64,000 bases of DNA from Nocardioides astragali (GCF_024436375.1 NZ_JAFMZM010000003.1:453627-517626), one strand, 5' to 3'. Shown: positions 27,784 to 36,697, counted from the stretch's first letter. Numbers and translations: made by a program. Notes: a model not told the origin generated them from the letters alone.

Positions 27784-28203
27784 TCAGGGGTGGAGCGTGC
27801 CCTCCACGGCCCCGGCGGGATACGTGGCGTTGTGGACGTTGAGGTAGTACCTGCCCGGTCGCGCAGCGATGGCGCGGATGAGCGCCCGCGGGGCGCGCAC
27901 GCACCTGGCGCCGCCGGTCACCGAGCCCGTCAGGTCCACGACGACCTGATCGTCCGAGCGGCGATGGATGTGGGCCGCGGACGGCTTCTGGATCCCAGAC
28001 CACGAGATCGTCGCGCAGACGCGACGGACCGCCGGGCGCAGGCGCACGGTGGCCTTGCCGCTGCCGTCCGCGTCGCCGCTCGGGACGAGATGGGCCTGCA
28101 GGACCGTGGCCCGGCTCGTGGCCGGGACGGCGCTCGCGGTCGTGGCCGGCAGGAGCAGCAGGGCGGCGCCGACGGCGGCCGCGGCGCGAGTGGCAAGGGT
28201 CAT
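27784..28203 (-). CDS. Secreted CHRD-domain protein
   Basis: 139 residues: a Sec signal peptide (about 1-25, ending ASA) then a single CHRD domain, a beta-sandwich first seen in chordin, with ATVLQAHLVPSGDADGSGKATVRL, AHIHRR and YYLNVHNATYPAGAVEGTLHP. The repeated histidines could bind metal. Function in bacteria is unknown. It converges on rimK with a 19-bp gap. Confidence 0.85.
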   Translation of the reverse strand: MTLATRAAAAVGAALLLLPATTASAVPATSRATVLQAHLVPSGDADGSGKATVRLRPAVRRVCATISWSGIQKPSAAHIHRRSDDQVVVDLTGSVTGGARCVRAPRALIRAIAARPGRYYLNVHNATYPAGAVEGTLHP

Positions 28204-28299
28204 GCACAGATGATGGGTGGCACGACCCCCCAAAGGGAAGAGTGACGGTCGGCGGGGCTGGTCCGGTCGTGTGCGGAGCGTCGGGGACAATCTGGCCCC

Positions 28300-28659
28300 A
28301 TGGAAGGCCCGCTGCCACTCGCCCTGGTCGTCGCCTCGCTCGCGTTCGCGGCGGTGGTGCTCGTCTACGTCGCGCTGGGGCGTACGCCCGACTGGGGGCT
28401 GCTGGGCTTCGCCGGCGTGATCGAGGTGGGTGCCCTCGTCCTGCTGGTGGTCGCCGCGACCCAGGTCGGCGGTGTCGACCTGCACGGTGGTGCGGCCGTC
28501 ACGTTGTTCGGCTACCTGCTGGCAGCGCTGGTCGTCCTGCCGCTCGGCTTCGCGTGGTCGCTGGCCGAGCGCAGCCGCGGCGCCACGGCGGTGCTCGCCG
28601 TCGTCGCGCTGACCGAGGCGTTCCTGGTCGTCCGCGCCCTCCAGATCTGGCCGTCGTGA
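28300..28659 (+). CDS. Four-helix membrane protein
   Basis: 119 residues with four hydrophobic helices (about 7-26, 34-53, 64-83, 92-112) and short loops. No family recognised. TGA overlaps the next ATG (TGATG), so it forms a two-gene unit with another membrane protein. Confidence 0.7.
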   Translation: MEGPLPLALVVASLAFAAVVLVYVALGRTPDWGLLGFAGVIEVGALVLLVVAATQVGGVDLHGGAAVTLFGYLLAALVVLPLGFAWSLAERSRGATAVLAVVALTEAFLVVRALQIWPS

Positions 28660-29078
28660 TGACGGACCCGGCTCCGGCGTCCACCCGCAGCGGCGCCGGC
28701 CGCACCCTCGTGGCGGTGTACGGCGTCTTCGCGCTCGCTGCGAGCGCCCGTTCCCTCGTACAGCTGCTGACCAGGGCCGACGAGGCACCCGTGGCCTACG
28801 GACTTTCGGCCCTGGCCGGTCTCGTCTACATCGCCGCCACCCTCGGCCTGGCCGAGATCGGCCCCGACCCGCGGCGGCTGGCGTGGGGCGCCGTCACCTT
28901 CGAGCTGGTCGGGGTCCTCACGGTCGGCACGCTCACGGTGCTGGACCCGGGGCTCTTCCCCGACCAGACCGTGTGGTCGTCGTACGGCGCGGGCTACGGC
29001 TGGCTCCCGCTGGTGCTGCCGTTCGCGGGGATCGCCTGGCTGCTGCACACCCGGCGCACCCACGGACTTCGCACCTGA
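28659..29078 (+). CDS. Four-helix membrane protein
   Basis: 139 residues with four probable helices (about 18-40, 48-66, 73-95, 112-130); conserved-looking GRTLVAVYGVFALAASARSLVQL at the start and a basic C-terminus. Annotated relatives in actinobacteria are simply 'integral membrane protein'. It is translationally coupled to the gene before it, so the two may form one complex. Confidence 0.75.
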   Translation: MTDPAPASTRSGAGRTLVAVYGVFALAASARSLVQLLTRADEAPVAYGLSALAGLVYIAATLGLAEIGPDPRRLAWGAVTFELVGVLTVGTLTVLDPGLFPDQTVWSSYGAGYGWLPLVLPFAGIAWLLHTRRTHGLRT

Positions 29079-29105
29079 CCGCGCACCTCGACCAGCGATG
29101 CCGGC

Positions 29106-29813
29106 TCAGCTGATCGCCGGGAACTCCTTCATCGCGTGGTCGGCGATCTTCTTCATCATGAAGGCGTCGATGCCGCCGCCCACCAACCCCCCGGCGACGG
29201 GGATGCCGCGGCCGAGGCGGGACAGCAGCTTCTCGCTCACCCCGCGCATCAACCGGAACCCGACGGCCTTGTTGACGACCATCAGTGCCGCGGGCGGCAT
29301 CCCCCGGAGGGCGTACGACGTCAGCCGGCTGCCGGTCGTCGCCATCCCGGCCTTCTTGAGGACCTCCTCGGAGTCCGAGCCGACGAGGGTCAGCAGGACC
29401 GCGGTGCGCACGCGCGGCTCGTCGACGTCGTAGCCGCGGAGGGTCGCGATCCCGCCGACCATCCGCACCGCCTGGATGTAGAACTCGGCCACGTTGAGCG
29501 GCAGCGAGACCGGCATCGTGATGAAGCCGCCCAGGCCGGTGACGAAGCCGCCGATACCACCCTTGACGGTGCTGGCGCGCGCCAGCCGGGCGACCGCCTG
29601 CTCGCGGTCACCGTCGACGTCGAGCAACGCCTCCTCGGCGAGCTCCCGCGCGGAGCTGAGCGGCCCCCGCCCGTCGAGTCCCGTGTCGACCAGCATCGCC
29701 ACCAGCCGGTCGACCGGTCCGGGGTCGGCCTGCGGGTCGTCAGCGGCGTCGAGCGCGGCCTTGGCGGTGCGCGCCTCGGAGCTGCCGGAGGTGAAGAGGT
29801 CCTTGAGTCCCAT
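29106..29813 (-). CDS. EcsC-family protein
   Basis: 235 residues of the EcsC family, whose Bacillus namesake accompanies an ABC transporter and whose function is unclear. Family features are the AEEALLDVDGDREQAVARLARA region, the glycine-rich GGFVTGLGGFITMPVSLPLNVAEFYIQAVRMV amphipathic stretch and ALRGMPPAALMVVNKAVGFRL. A final GGGIDAFMMKKIADHAMKEFP helix closes it. Start ATG 29813 (MGLKDLF). It converges on the membrane protein pair and is divergent from the CitA-like kinase. Confidence 0.85.
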   Translation of the reverse strand: MGLKDLFTSGSSEARTAKAALDAADDPQADPGPVDRLVAMLVDTGLDGRGPLSSARELAEEALLDVDGDREQAVARLARASTVKGGIGGFVTGLGGFITMPVSLPLNVAEFYIQAVRMVGGIATLRGYDVDEPRVRTAVLLTLVGSDSEEVLKKAGMATTGSRLTSYALRGMPPAALMVVNKAVGFRLMRGVSEKLLSRLGRGIPVAGGLVGGGIDAFMMKKIADHAMKEFPAIS

Positions 29814-29839
29814 GGGGCACACCCTACGAACGCACACTA

Positions 29840-29854
29840 TGAACACAATGGTGA
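29840..29854 (+). promoter_or_regulatory. Candidate response-regulator site, kinase promoter
   Basis: TGAACACAATGGTGA, 76 bp before the sensor kinase start. Two closely similar sequences occur in the tctC promoter at 35632-35654 in the same relative orientation. Confidence 0.45.
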
Positions 29855-29929
29855 GACACACGTCACACCCGAGTAGCCTCACCGCACCGGGGGCCGCTCC
29901 TCGATGCCCGTTCCCCACCGGAGGCCCTG

Positions 29930-31519
29930 ATGCCCCAGCGTGCCCGCCATGAGCGGTCCGTCGCGCGCCAGGTGCTCGGCCTGCAGGTGATCGCCGTTCT
30001 CGTCCTGGTCGTCACGGCGCTCCTCCTCGCGACGTACGACGCGCGCTCCGACATCCGCTCGGGCGCACGCGACGAGGCGGTCTCGGTGGCTCGAGCGGTC
30101 GCCCGGTCCCCGGTCCTCCACGAGGCGATGGCGACCGGCGACCCGTCCGCTCTCCTCCAGCCCTACGCCGAGGCGGTGCGGGTGGACACCGGCGTCGACT
30201 TCGTCGTGATCATGGCCACCGACCGCACCCGCTGGTCGCACCCCAACGAGGACCTGCTCGGCGAGAAGTTCATCGGCAACCTCGGCCGTGCGTCGGTGGG
30301 CGAGGTCTTCACCGAGGAGTACGCCGGCACGCTCGGGCCGTCGATCCGCGCGATCGTGCCGGTGTTCGGCACTTCGGAAGAGGCGCCCGTCGTGGCCCTG
30401 GTCTCGGTGGGGATCACCCTCACCCAGCTCGACGACCTGCTGCTGGACGAGTTCGCGGACATCGTGGTGGCGGCGCTCTCCGTGCTGGTGGTGGGGGTGC
30501 TGGGCGCCTGGCTGATCAGCCACCGCCTGCGCCGGCAGACCCACGGCCTGGGCGAGCGCGAGATCACCCGGATGTACGAGTACTACAACGCGGTCCTGCA
30601 CGCCGTCCGCGAGGGACTGCTGCTGATCGACCTCGAGGGCCGGGTCCAGCTCGTCAACGACGAGGCCCGACGGCTGCTGCGGCTCCCCGACGACGCGGTC
30701 GGGCGCTCGCTCGGCGACCTCGGCCTGCCGCCGGCGCTGGTCGAGGCGGCGGCAGGCGAGCGGGGGGCGGACGAGGTCTACGTCACCGGCGACCACGTGC
30801 TGGTCGCCAGCTCGAGCGCGGCGTACTGGGAGGGTCGCGAGGTGGGTGCGGTGGTCACGCTGCGCGACCACACGGAGCTGCAGGGCCTGACCGGCGAGCT
30901 CGACATCGTGCGGGGCCTGACCGAGTCGCTGCGCGCCCAGACGCACGAGGCCGCCAACCGGCTGCACACCGTGGTCTCCCTCATCGAGATGGGCCGGCCC
31001 GACGATGCCGTCGACTTCGTGACCGACGAGCTCCGGGTCGCCCAGATGCTGGCCGACCGGCTGGTCGGTGCAGCCGGTGATCCCGTGGTGGCCGCCCTGC
31101 TCCTCGGCAAGTCGTCCGAGGCGGCCGAGCGTGGCATCTCCCTCACCGTGAGCGGCGAGCTGCCCGCGGAGTTCGACGTCGGATCCTCCCGCGACCTGGT
31201 GACCGTGCTGGGCAACCTGGTCGACAACGCGCTCGACGCGGTGGCCGGCGGCACCGACCGGCGGGTGGTGGTGCACCTCGAGGGCTCGGCCACCCACGCG
31301 CGGCTGGTCGTCGGCGACAGCGGTCCCGGCCTCAGCCCGGAGGAGGCCGCCCACGCACTGGAGCGCGGCTGGACCACCAAGGCCGACGCGGGGGACGGCC
31401 GCGGGGTCGGCCTGGCGCTCGTGTCCCAGGTGGCCCGTCGCCTCGGCGGTGGCGTCACCATCGGCCGCTCCTCGCTCGGCGGTGCCGAGCTGGTCGTCAC
31501 GATCGGTGAGCAGCCGTGA
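29930..31519 (+). CDS. Sensor histidine kinase, CitA/DcuS type
   Basis: 529 residues. TM1 about 15-35, an extracytoplasmic PDC/sCache domain (about 40-170), TM2 about 176-196, a cytoplasmic PAS (about 213-310), then the SpoOB-like dimerisation helix with phospho-acceptor His339 in RAQTHEAANRLH, and HATPase_c with N-box NLVDNALDA and GRGVGLALV. Family members sense citrate or C4-dicarboxylates outside the cell. GGAGG precedes ATG 29930. It overlaps the regulator gene by GTGA and probably controls tctCBA. Confidence 0.92.
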   Translation: MPQRARHERSVARQVLGLQVIAVLVLVVTALLLATYDARSDIRSGARDEAVSVARAVARSPVLHEAMATGDPSALLQPYAEAVRVDTGVDFVVIMATDRTRWSHPNEDLLGEKFIGNLGRASVGEVFTEEYAGTLGPSIRAIVPVFGTSEEAPVVALVSVGITLTQLDDLLLDEFADIVVAALSVLVVGVLGAWLISHRLRRQTHGLGEREITRMYEYYNAVLHAVREGLLLIDLEGRVQLVNDEARRLLRLPDDAVGRSLGDLGLPPALVEAAAGERGADEVYVTGDHVLVASSSAAYWEGREVGAVVTLRDHTELQGLTGELDIVRGLTESLRAQTHEAANRLHTVVSLIEMGRPDDAVDFVTDELRVAQMLADRLVGAAGDPVVAALLLGKSSEAAERGISLTVSGELPAEFDVGSSRDLVTVLGNLVDNALDAVAGGTDRRVVVHLEGSATHARLVVGDSGPGLSPEEAAHALERGWTTKADAGDGRGVGLALVSQVARRLGGGVTIGRSSLGGAELVVTIGEQP

Positions 31520-32223
31520 ACGACACCACCAAGGGCAACAGCGACGTCCGGGTCCTCGTCGTCGAGGACGAGCCGCTCGTCGCCGAGGCGCACGCCGAGT
31601 ACACCCGCCGGGTCCCGGGCTTCGAGGTGGTCGGCGTCGCCCACTCCGCCTCCGAGGCGTCCCGCATGCTCGGCGACCGCGACGTCGACCTCGTCCTGCT
31701 CGACATGTACCTCCCCGACGGCCACGGTCTCGGGCTGCTGCGCAACCTCCGCGCCGCCGGCGACCTGTGCGACGTGATCGCGGTGACGTCGGCGCGCGAT
31801 GCCGACATGGTGCGCCGCGCCGTGGCGCACGGGGTGGCGCTCTACCTCATCAAGCCGTTCACGTTCCCGATGTTCCGCGCCAAGCTCGAGCAGTACGCCG
31901 ACTACCGCCGTCAGCTCGTCGACGCACCCGAGCAGGTGCTGCAGGACGAGGTCGACCGGATGCTCGGCTCGCTGCGGGTCGCGACGTCCGACGGGGCGCT
32001 GCCCAAGGGGCTGACCGCCGACCGGCTCAAGGAGGCGATGGACCACCTCCGCCGCCCGCCCGGCGTGCTGTCGGCGCGGGAGCTCGCCGAGCGGCTGGAC
32101 AGCTCGCGGGTCACCGCCCGCCGCTACCTCGAGCACCTCGCCGACATCGGTGTCGTCACCCGCGCGCTGCGCTACGGCGGCAGCGGAAGGCCGGAGGTGG
32201 AGTACCGCTGGCACTCGCGCTGA
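31516..32223 (+). CDS. Response regulator, CitB/DcuR type
   Basis: 235 residues: receiver domain with acidic pocket VVEDEP, phospho-acceptor Asp63 in LLDMYLPDG, Thr in VTSARD and Lys in LIKPFTF. The C-terminal DNA-binding helix-turn-helix (about 175-225) contains LSARELAERLDSSRVTARRYLEHL. This is the CitB/DpiA architecture that pairs with CitA/DcuS kinases. It starts with GTG inside the kinase stop. Expected target: the convergent tctCBA operon, whose promoter carries related sequence motifs. Confidence 0.92.
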   Translation: MNDTTKGNSDVRVLVVEDEPLVAEAHAEYTRRVPGFEVVGVAHSASEASRMLGDRDVDLVLLDMYLPDGHGLGLLRNLRAAGDLCDVIAVTSARDADMVRRAVAHGVALYLIKPFTFPMFRAKLEQYADYRRQLVDAPEQVLQDEVDRMLGSLRVATSDGALPKGLTADRLKEAMDHLRRPPGVLSARELAERLDSSRVTARRYLEHLADIGVVTRALRYGGSGRPEVEYRWHSR

Positions 32224-32550
32224 ATGGCGCTCGCTTCGCTCGCGCATGCTCGGCGCCCTCGAGGACGTCGTCTTCCCTCCTCGACTCGCTCGCTGCGCTC
32301 GCATCGCTCGTCAGTCCAGACGGCGTCGGGCGCCGAGCCCCACGACGACCTGACCTCGGGGCTCGCCACGCTCGCTGGGTCAAGGAAGGCCTCCAGCATG
32401 TGGAGCCCTGACCGCGCGCTCGCCGCCCCGACGTTGTCTGGACTGACGAGCGAGCAAGCGTGACGAGCGCAGCGAGACAGCGCCGTCGAGCGAGGAGGGA
32501 AGACAACGTCCTCAGGGGCGACGAGCACGGGCGAGCGGAGCGAGCCCCAT
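32224..32550. repeat. 327-bp imperfect palindrome between convergent operons
   Basis: The left half pairs with the right half over about 100 bases per arm. The best blocks are 32261-32283 with 32491-32513 (22 of 23 bases) and CGCTCGTCAGTCCAGAC 32305-32321 with its perfect complement at 32436-32452. The outer ends (ATGGCGCTCGC... and ...GCGAGCCCCAT) also pair. Smaller GAGCGNAGCGAGC palindromes are nested in the arms. It begins at the regulator stop and ends 4 bp before the tctA stop, so it may terminate both operons. Confidence 0.85.
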
Positions 32551-32554
32551 AGAC

Positions 32555-34054
32555 CTAGTCGTCCTCGCCCTGGAACACGACCTCGCGCTTCTGTCGTACG
32601 GACGGGAGCAGCGCGATCACCACGATGACCAGGGCGAGCGCGAGCAGCGACGCCGAGATCGGCCGGGTGACGAACACCGACAAGTCGCCCCGCGAGATGA
32701 TCATCGCCCGCCTGAGGTTCTCCTCCAGCAACGGGCCGAGGACGAAGCCCAGCAGCAGCGGAGCGGCCTCGCACCCCCAGCGGATGAGGAAGTACCCCAG
32801 CAGGCCGGCCGCCGCGATCGCGAAGATGTCCCAGGGATTCAGGCTCAGGGAGTAGCAGCCGATCGAGGCGAAGGCGATGATCGCCGGGAACAGCACGCTG
32901 TAGGGCACGCTCAGCATCCGCACCCAGATCCCGATCAGCGGCAGGTTGAGCATCACCAGCAGCAGGTTGCCGATCCAGAACGACGCGATGAGACCCCAGA
33001 AGAGCTCTGGCTCGTCGTTGATCACGTTGGGACCCGGAGTGATGCCCTGGATGATGAAGGCGCCCACCAGCAGGGCCATCACCGGGTGGGCCGGCAGTCC
33101 CAGGGTGAGGAGCGGGATGAAGGACGTCTGTGCGGCCGCGTTGTTGGCCGACTCCGGCGCCGCCACCCCCTCGATCGCACCCTTGCCGAACTCCTGCGGA
33201 GTCTTGGAGATCCGCTTCTCCAGCGAGTACGACGCGAAGCTCGCCAGCACGTGGCCGCCGCCGGGCAGCACGCCGAGCAGGGACCCGAGGGTCGTCCCGC
33301 GCAGGACGGGCATCCGGATGCGCCGGAAGTCGTCCCGTGTGAGCCACAGGCCCTGCACCTTCTTGGTGACCAGCGTCGCGTTGTGCCGCGACTCGAGGTT
33401 GCGGATGATCTCCGCCAGGCCGAAGAGCCCCACGGCGAGTGACACGAAGTCCAGTCCGCCGTAGAGCTCGCGCACGCCGAACGTGAAGCGCGGCACGGCC
33501 GTGAACTGGTCCTGCCCGATCGTGCCCAGCAGCAGGCCCAGCACGATCATCGCGAGCGCCTTGAGGGCCGACCCGCTGGCGAGCGCGATCGAGGCGAGAA
33601 GCCCAAGGACCACGATGGAGAAGTAGTCCGCCGACCCGAACTTCAGGGCGACCTGGGCCAGCGGTGGCGCGAAGAGCGCCACCACCACGGTGGCCACGGT
33701 CCCGGCGAAGAACGAGCCGAGCGCGGCCGTGGCCAGCGCGGGACCGGCTCGTCCCTGCTTGGCCATCTCGTGGCCGTCGAGGGCCGTCACCACCGAGGAC
33801 GACTCTCCTGGCAGGTTGATCAGGATCGCGGTCGTCGACCCGCCGTACTGCGCGCCGTAGTAGATGCCGGCCAGCATGATGAGCGAGGCCACCGGGTCGA
33901 AGGAGAAGGTGATCGGCAGCAGCAGCGCCACCGTGGCGGTCGGCCCGATGCCCGGCAGCACGCCGACCATGGTGCCGAGCGTGACACCGAGCAGGCAGAT
34001 GAGGATGTTGCTCGGCTGCAGTGCCGTCTCCAGCCCCAGGAGGATGCCGTCCAC
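32555..34054 (-). CDS. tctA: Tripartite tricarboxylate transporter, large membrane subunit TctA
   Basis: 499 residues with about 12 helices; family marks are GVLPGIGPTATVALLLPITF near the N-terminus, GIYYGAQYGGSTTAILINLPGE, and GAIEGVAAPESANNAAAQTSFIPLLTLG. It is the channel-forming subunit that imports a tricarboxylate or other carboxylate using the sodium or proton gradient. GTG 34054, preceded by GGGAGG, starts 1 bp after the tctB stop; the longer reading overlapping tctB is unlikely. Confidence 0.95.
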   Translation of the reverse strand: MDGILLGLETALQPSNILICLLGVTLGTMVGVLPGIGPTATVALLLPITFSFDPVASLIMLAGIYYGAQYGGSTTAILINLPGESSSVVTALDGHEMAKQGRAGPALATAALGSFFAGTVATVVVALFAPPLAQVALKFGSADYFSIVVLGLLASIALASGSALKALAMIVLGLLLGTIGQDQFTAVPRFTFGVRELYGGLDFVSLAVGLFGLAEIIRNLESRHNATLVTKKVQGLWLTRDDFRRIRMPVLRGTTLGSLLGVLPGGGHVLASFASYSLEKRISKTPQEFGKGAIEGVAAPESANNAAAQTSFIPLLTLGLPAHPVMALLVGAFIIQGITPGPNVINDEPELFWGLIASFWIGNLLLVMLNLPLIGIWVRMLSVPYSVLFPAIIAFASIGCYSLSLNPWDIFAIAAAGLLGYFLIRWGCEAAPLLLGFVLGPLLEENLRRAMIISRGDLSVFVTRPISASLLALALVIVVIALLPSVRQKREVVFQGEDD

Positions 34055-34055
34055 G

Positions 34056-34580
34056 TCAGCCTCCCAGCCATTCGCCCAGGACGGGCAGCCGCAGCTGGAG
34101 CAGCGCGACAAACACGACCAGGCAGAGTGCCGTGAGCCCGATCGCGATGAACAGCGCCTGCGTCGGCTTGGTCTCGCGGCCGGCCAGGGCGGAGACGAAG
34201 GTCGTCACCAGCAGGGCGGGGCCGAGCCCCAGGCCGCGAACCGTGAACCCGAAGAACATGACCGCGCCGAGCAGCAGGCCCATGCGTCGCCACGGGATCG
34301 GTCCGCGATCGGCGTTGGCGACCGTGGGGTCGACGCCGCGGAACGACGCGACCACGATCACCAGGCCGAGCACGGTGAGGATGCTGCCGAGGGCGATCGG
34401 GACGTAGCCCGAGCCCATCCGCAGCGCCGTCCCGACGTCGTACCTCGAGCCGCCGATGGCGAAGGCCAGCCCGAGGACGACGAAGGTGCCGCCGGCCATC
34501 AGGTCGGGGAGGGAGGGCCCGGGCCGTCCTCCGCCGAGGCGCCCGGGCGAGTCCCCGGGCGCCGCAGGGTAGGTGCTCAT
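34056..34580 (-). CDS. tctB: Tripartite tricarboxylate transporter, small membrane subunit TctB
   Basis: 174 residues with four membrane helices after a Pro/Gly-rich N-terminus: LMAGGTFVVLGLAFAIGGSRYDVGTALRMGSGYVPIALG is the characteristic TctB opening. It partners TctA. Its ATG overlaps the tctC stop (ATGA), so translation is coupled. Confidence 0.92.
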   Translation of the reverse strand: MSTYPAAPGDSPGRLGGGRPGPSLPDLMAGGTFVVLGLAFAIGGSRYDVGTALRMGSGYVPIALGSILTVLGLVIVVASFRGVDPTVANADRGPIPWRRMGLLLGAVMFFGFTVRGLGLGPALLVTTFVSALAGRETKPTQALFIAIGLTALCLVVFVALLQLRLPVLGEWLGG

Positions 34581-35569
34581 CCGCCCGTGACCCCCGACTC
34601 CTCGATGATCGGGGTCCAGAGGTCGATCTGCTCCTCCAGCTTGGCCGTGTGGGCCTCCGGCGTGACCTGGTCCTCAGCCACCGGAGTGGTGCCGAGGTCG
34701 GCGAACTTGTCGATGACGTTCTGGTCGGCCAGCGCGACCTTGAGGGCGTCGGTGAGCTTCTGGACGATCTCGTCCGGTGTGTCGGCGGGGACGTAGAGCC
34801 CGTGCCACACGCCGACCTCGACGTCGGGCAGGCCGGCCTCGGCCGTGGTGGGCAGGTCGGGAAGCGCGTCGATCCGCTCGGGGGTGGTGACCGCGTAGCC
34901 CTTGATCTTCTCGGCCTGGAGCTGCGTGACGGTGTTGGTGGTCTGGTCGCACATGAAGTCGACCTGGCCGCCGGCGAGGTCGGTGAGGGCCGGGCCGGTC
35001 CCGTCGTAGGGCACCTCGGTGAGGTCGACCCCGGTGGCCTGCTCGATGAGCAGGCCGCACAGCTGGGACGCGGCGCCCACACCGGCGTTGGCGAGGGTCA
35101 CCGTGTCGGCGTTCTCCTCGACGTACGCGATCAGCTCCTCGAGCGTCTCGGGCTCGAAGTCCGGGCGGGCGACGATCGTCATCGGGACGTCGGTGACGAG
35201 GCCGACGGTCTTGAAGTCCTCCAGCGGGTCGTAGGCCAGGTCGGGGTAGAGGCCGGGCGCCGTCGACATGCCGATGTGGTGGACGAGCACCTGGTAGCCG
35301 TCGCCATCCTCGTCGGCCACCTGGCCGGCGGCGATGGTGCCGCCGGCACCTTCGACGTTCTGCACGACGACCTGCTGGCCGAGCTCCTTGGACATCGGCT
35401 CGGCGATCAGGCGGGTGACGGTGTCCGTAGGTCCGCCGGCGGCGAAGGGCACCACGAAGGTGATCTCCGACTCGGGGTAGGCGGCGGGGTCTGCGTCGCC
35501 GCCACCGCACGCGGCGAGGGACAACATGGTGAGGCAGGCGAGTGAGGCGAGGGGGATCTGCCGACGCAT
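34577..35569 (-). CDS. tctC: Tripartite tricarboxylate transporter, substrate-binding lipoprotein TctC
   Basis: 330 residues: lipoprotein signal with lipobox LAAC (Cys21), then a type II periplasmic-binding-fold protein of the TctC/Bug family (ITFVVPFAAGGPTDTVTRLIAEPMSKELGQQVVVQN). In this family a loop coordinates carboxylate ligands through water. It captures the carboxylate outside the cell for TctAB. AAGGAG lies just upstream of ATG 35569. First gene of the operon. Confidence 0.95.
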   Translation of the reverse strand: MRRQIPLASLACLTMLSLAACGGGDADPAAYPESEITFVVPFAAGGPTDTVTRLIAEPMSKELGQQVVVQNVEGAGGTIAAGQVADEDGDGYQVLVHHIGMSTAPGLYPDLAYDPLEDFKTVGLVTDVPMTIVARPDFEPETLEELIAYVEENADTVTLANAGVGAASQLCGLLIEQATGVDLTEVPYDGTGPALTDLAGGQVDFMCDQTTNTVTQLQAEKIKGYAVTTPERIDALPDLPTTAEAGLPDVEVGVWHGLYVPADTPDEIVQKLTDALKVALADQNVIDKFADLGTTPVAEDQVTPEAHTAKLEEQIDLWTPIIEESGVTGG

Positions 35570-35631
35570 GGCGGGCTCCTTCAAGGGGGTGGTGTGTCGC
35601 CCGTCACACTGCTGGCAACGGCCCTCGGGGT

Positions 35632-35654
35632 CACCGTTGTGCACCTTGTGTTCA
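35632..35654 (-). promoter_or_regulatory. Candidate response-regulator sites, tctC promoter
   Basis: On the minus strand, TGAACACAAGGTG (35654-35642) overlaps GTGCACAACGGTGA (35645-35632), 62-85 bp before tctC. Both resemble TGAACACAATGGTGA at 29840-29854 in front of the sensor kinase. Confidence 0.45.
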
Positions 35655-35703
35655 CGGCTCCGCGGTCGCGCCCGGTCCCGGCACCCCAGCCGGGTAGTCC
35701 CCA

Positions 35704-36534
35704 TCAGATGGGTTGCGGGAGCACCCTCGGGGCAACCCGATCGCTGGGGACTGCCGGGGCGGGGCGGGCCCACTGGTCCCGGCTGATCAGCACCTCGCGG
35801 AGCACGTCGGGCCGGTCGGTGATGATCCCGTCGACCCCCGCGTCGAGGAGGGAGCGCATGGTGGCCGGGTCGTCGACGGTCCAGACGACCACCCGGATGC
35901 CGAGCTCGTGCGCCCGCGCGATGACGCGCTCGGAGTGGATCGGCAGCCGGCCCAGGCGCAGCGGCACGTGGGCGAAGGCACCCCTCGCCACGCTCGCCGA
36001 ACGCAGGCCGACGGGCCGTACGCCCCCGCGCGAGCACGCGATCAACGTCGTCAGCGAACGCCAGCCGAGAGCCGTCGTGACGCCCGGAGCCTCGTCCTGC
36101 AGGCGGCGCAGCCAACGGCTCCAGGCGCCCGCGACGCAGATGCGCTGGGCCCAGCTCGGGTTGGCGCGCAGCAACCGCGCCATCGGGGCGATCGACGCCT
36201 CGTCCTTGAGGTCGATGGCGAACCTCGTCGCGGGGAAGCTCGCCATCGCCTCGGCCAGGGTCGGGATCTGGTCGGTGCCTTCCACGCGGAGCCGCCGGAG
36301 CTCGGCCAGGTCCAGGTCGGCGACCCGTCCGGGGTGGCCGGTCACCCGGCGCAGCGTCGCGTCGTGGAAGCAGACGACGTGCCCGTCACGTGTGGTGTGC
36401 ACGTCGGTCTCGACGTGGGTCAGGCCGAGGGAGGTGGCCCTCCCGAAGGCGGCCAGGGTGTTCTCGGGCGCGAGCCCCATCCCACCGCGGTGAGCGATGG
36501 CGAGTGGTCCGAAGTGGTCGCCGTAGCTGGTCAC
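35704..36534 (-). CDS. Glycerophosphodiester phosphodiesterase family protein
   Basis: 276 residues of the GDPD TIM-barrel family, which hydrolyses glycerophosphodiesters to glycerol-3-phosphate and an alcohol. Catalytic motifs are IAHRGG (His about 15), LAPENTLAAF, ETDVHTTRDGHVVCFHD (Glu, Asp and second His) and the late VVVWTVDDPATMRSLLDAGVDGIITDRPD. No signal peptide is seen, so it is probably cytoplasmic. It lies downstream of the TPR gene's hairpin. Confidence 0.93.
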   Translation of the reverse strand: MTSYGDHFGPLAIAHRGGMGLAPENTLAAFGRATSLGLTHVETDVHTTRDGHVVCFHDATLRRVTGHPGRVADLDLAELRRLRVEGTDQIPTLAEAMASFPATRFAIDLKDEASIAPMARLLRANPSWAQRICVAGAWSRWLRRLQDEAPGVTTALGWRSLTTLIACSRGGVRPVGLRSASVARGAFAHVPLRLGRLPIHSERVIARAHELGIRVVVWTVDDPATMRSLLDAGVDGIITDRPDVLREVLISRDQWARPAPAVPSDRVAPRVLPQPI

Positions 36535-36648
36535 GACCTCAGCATGGGTCGGTCCTGACGGGGTTGTCGCGCCCGGACGGGGTGCTGCGGCGAGTGTTCA
36601 CCGAGGCTTCGCACTGGGACACCCTGGTGGACGCTGGGGCACCGGCAT

Positions 36649-36688
36649 GGCGCCACTCGAGCGGACATATGGCCGCTCGAGTGGCGCC
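36649..36688 (-). terminator. Perfect 16-bp hairpin after the TPR gene
   Basis: GGCGCCACTCGAGCGG at 36649-36664 and its exact complement at 36673-36688, 8-base loop, 9 bp past the TPR stop. There is no T-tract, but the stem is strong enough to end transcription. Confidence 0.7.
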
Positions 36689-36697
36689 GCGGCGCGG

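Noticed and set aside
34054-34111. Longer TctA start overlapping tctB
   Set aside because: GTG 34054 has GGGAGG just upstream and gives the usual TctA N-terminus.
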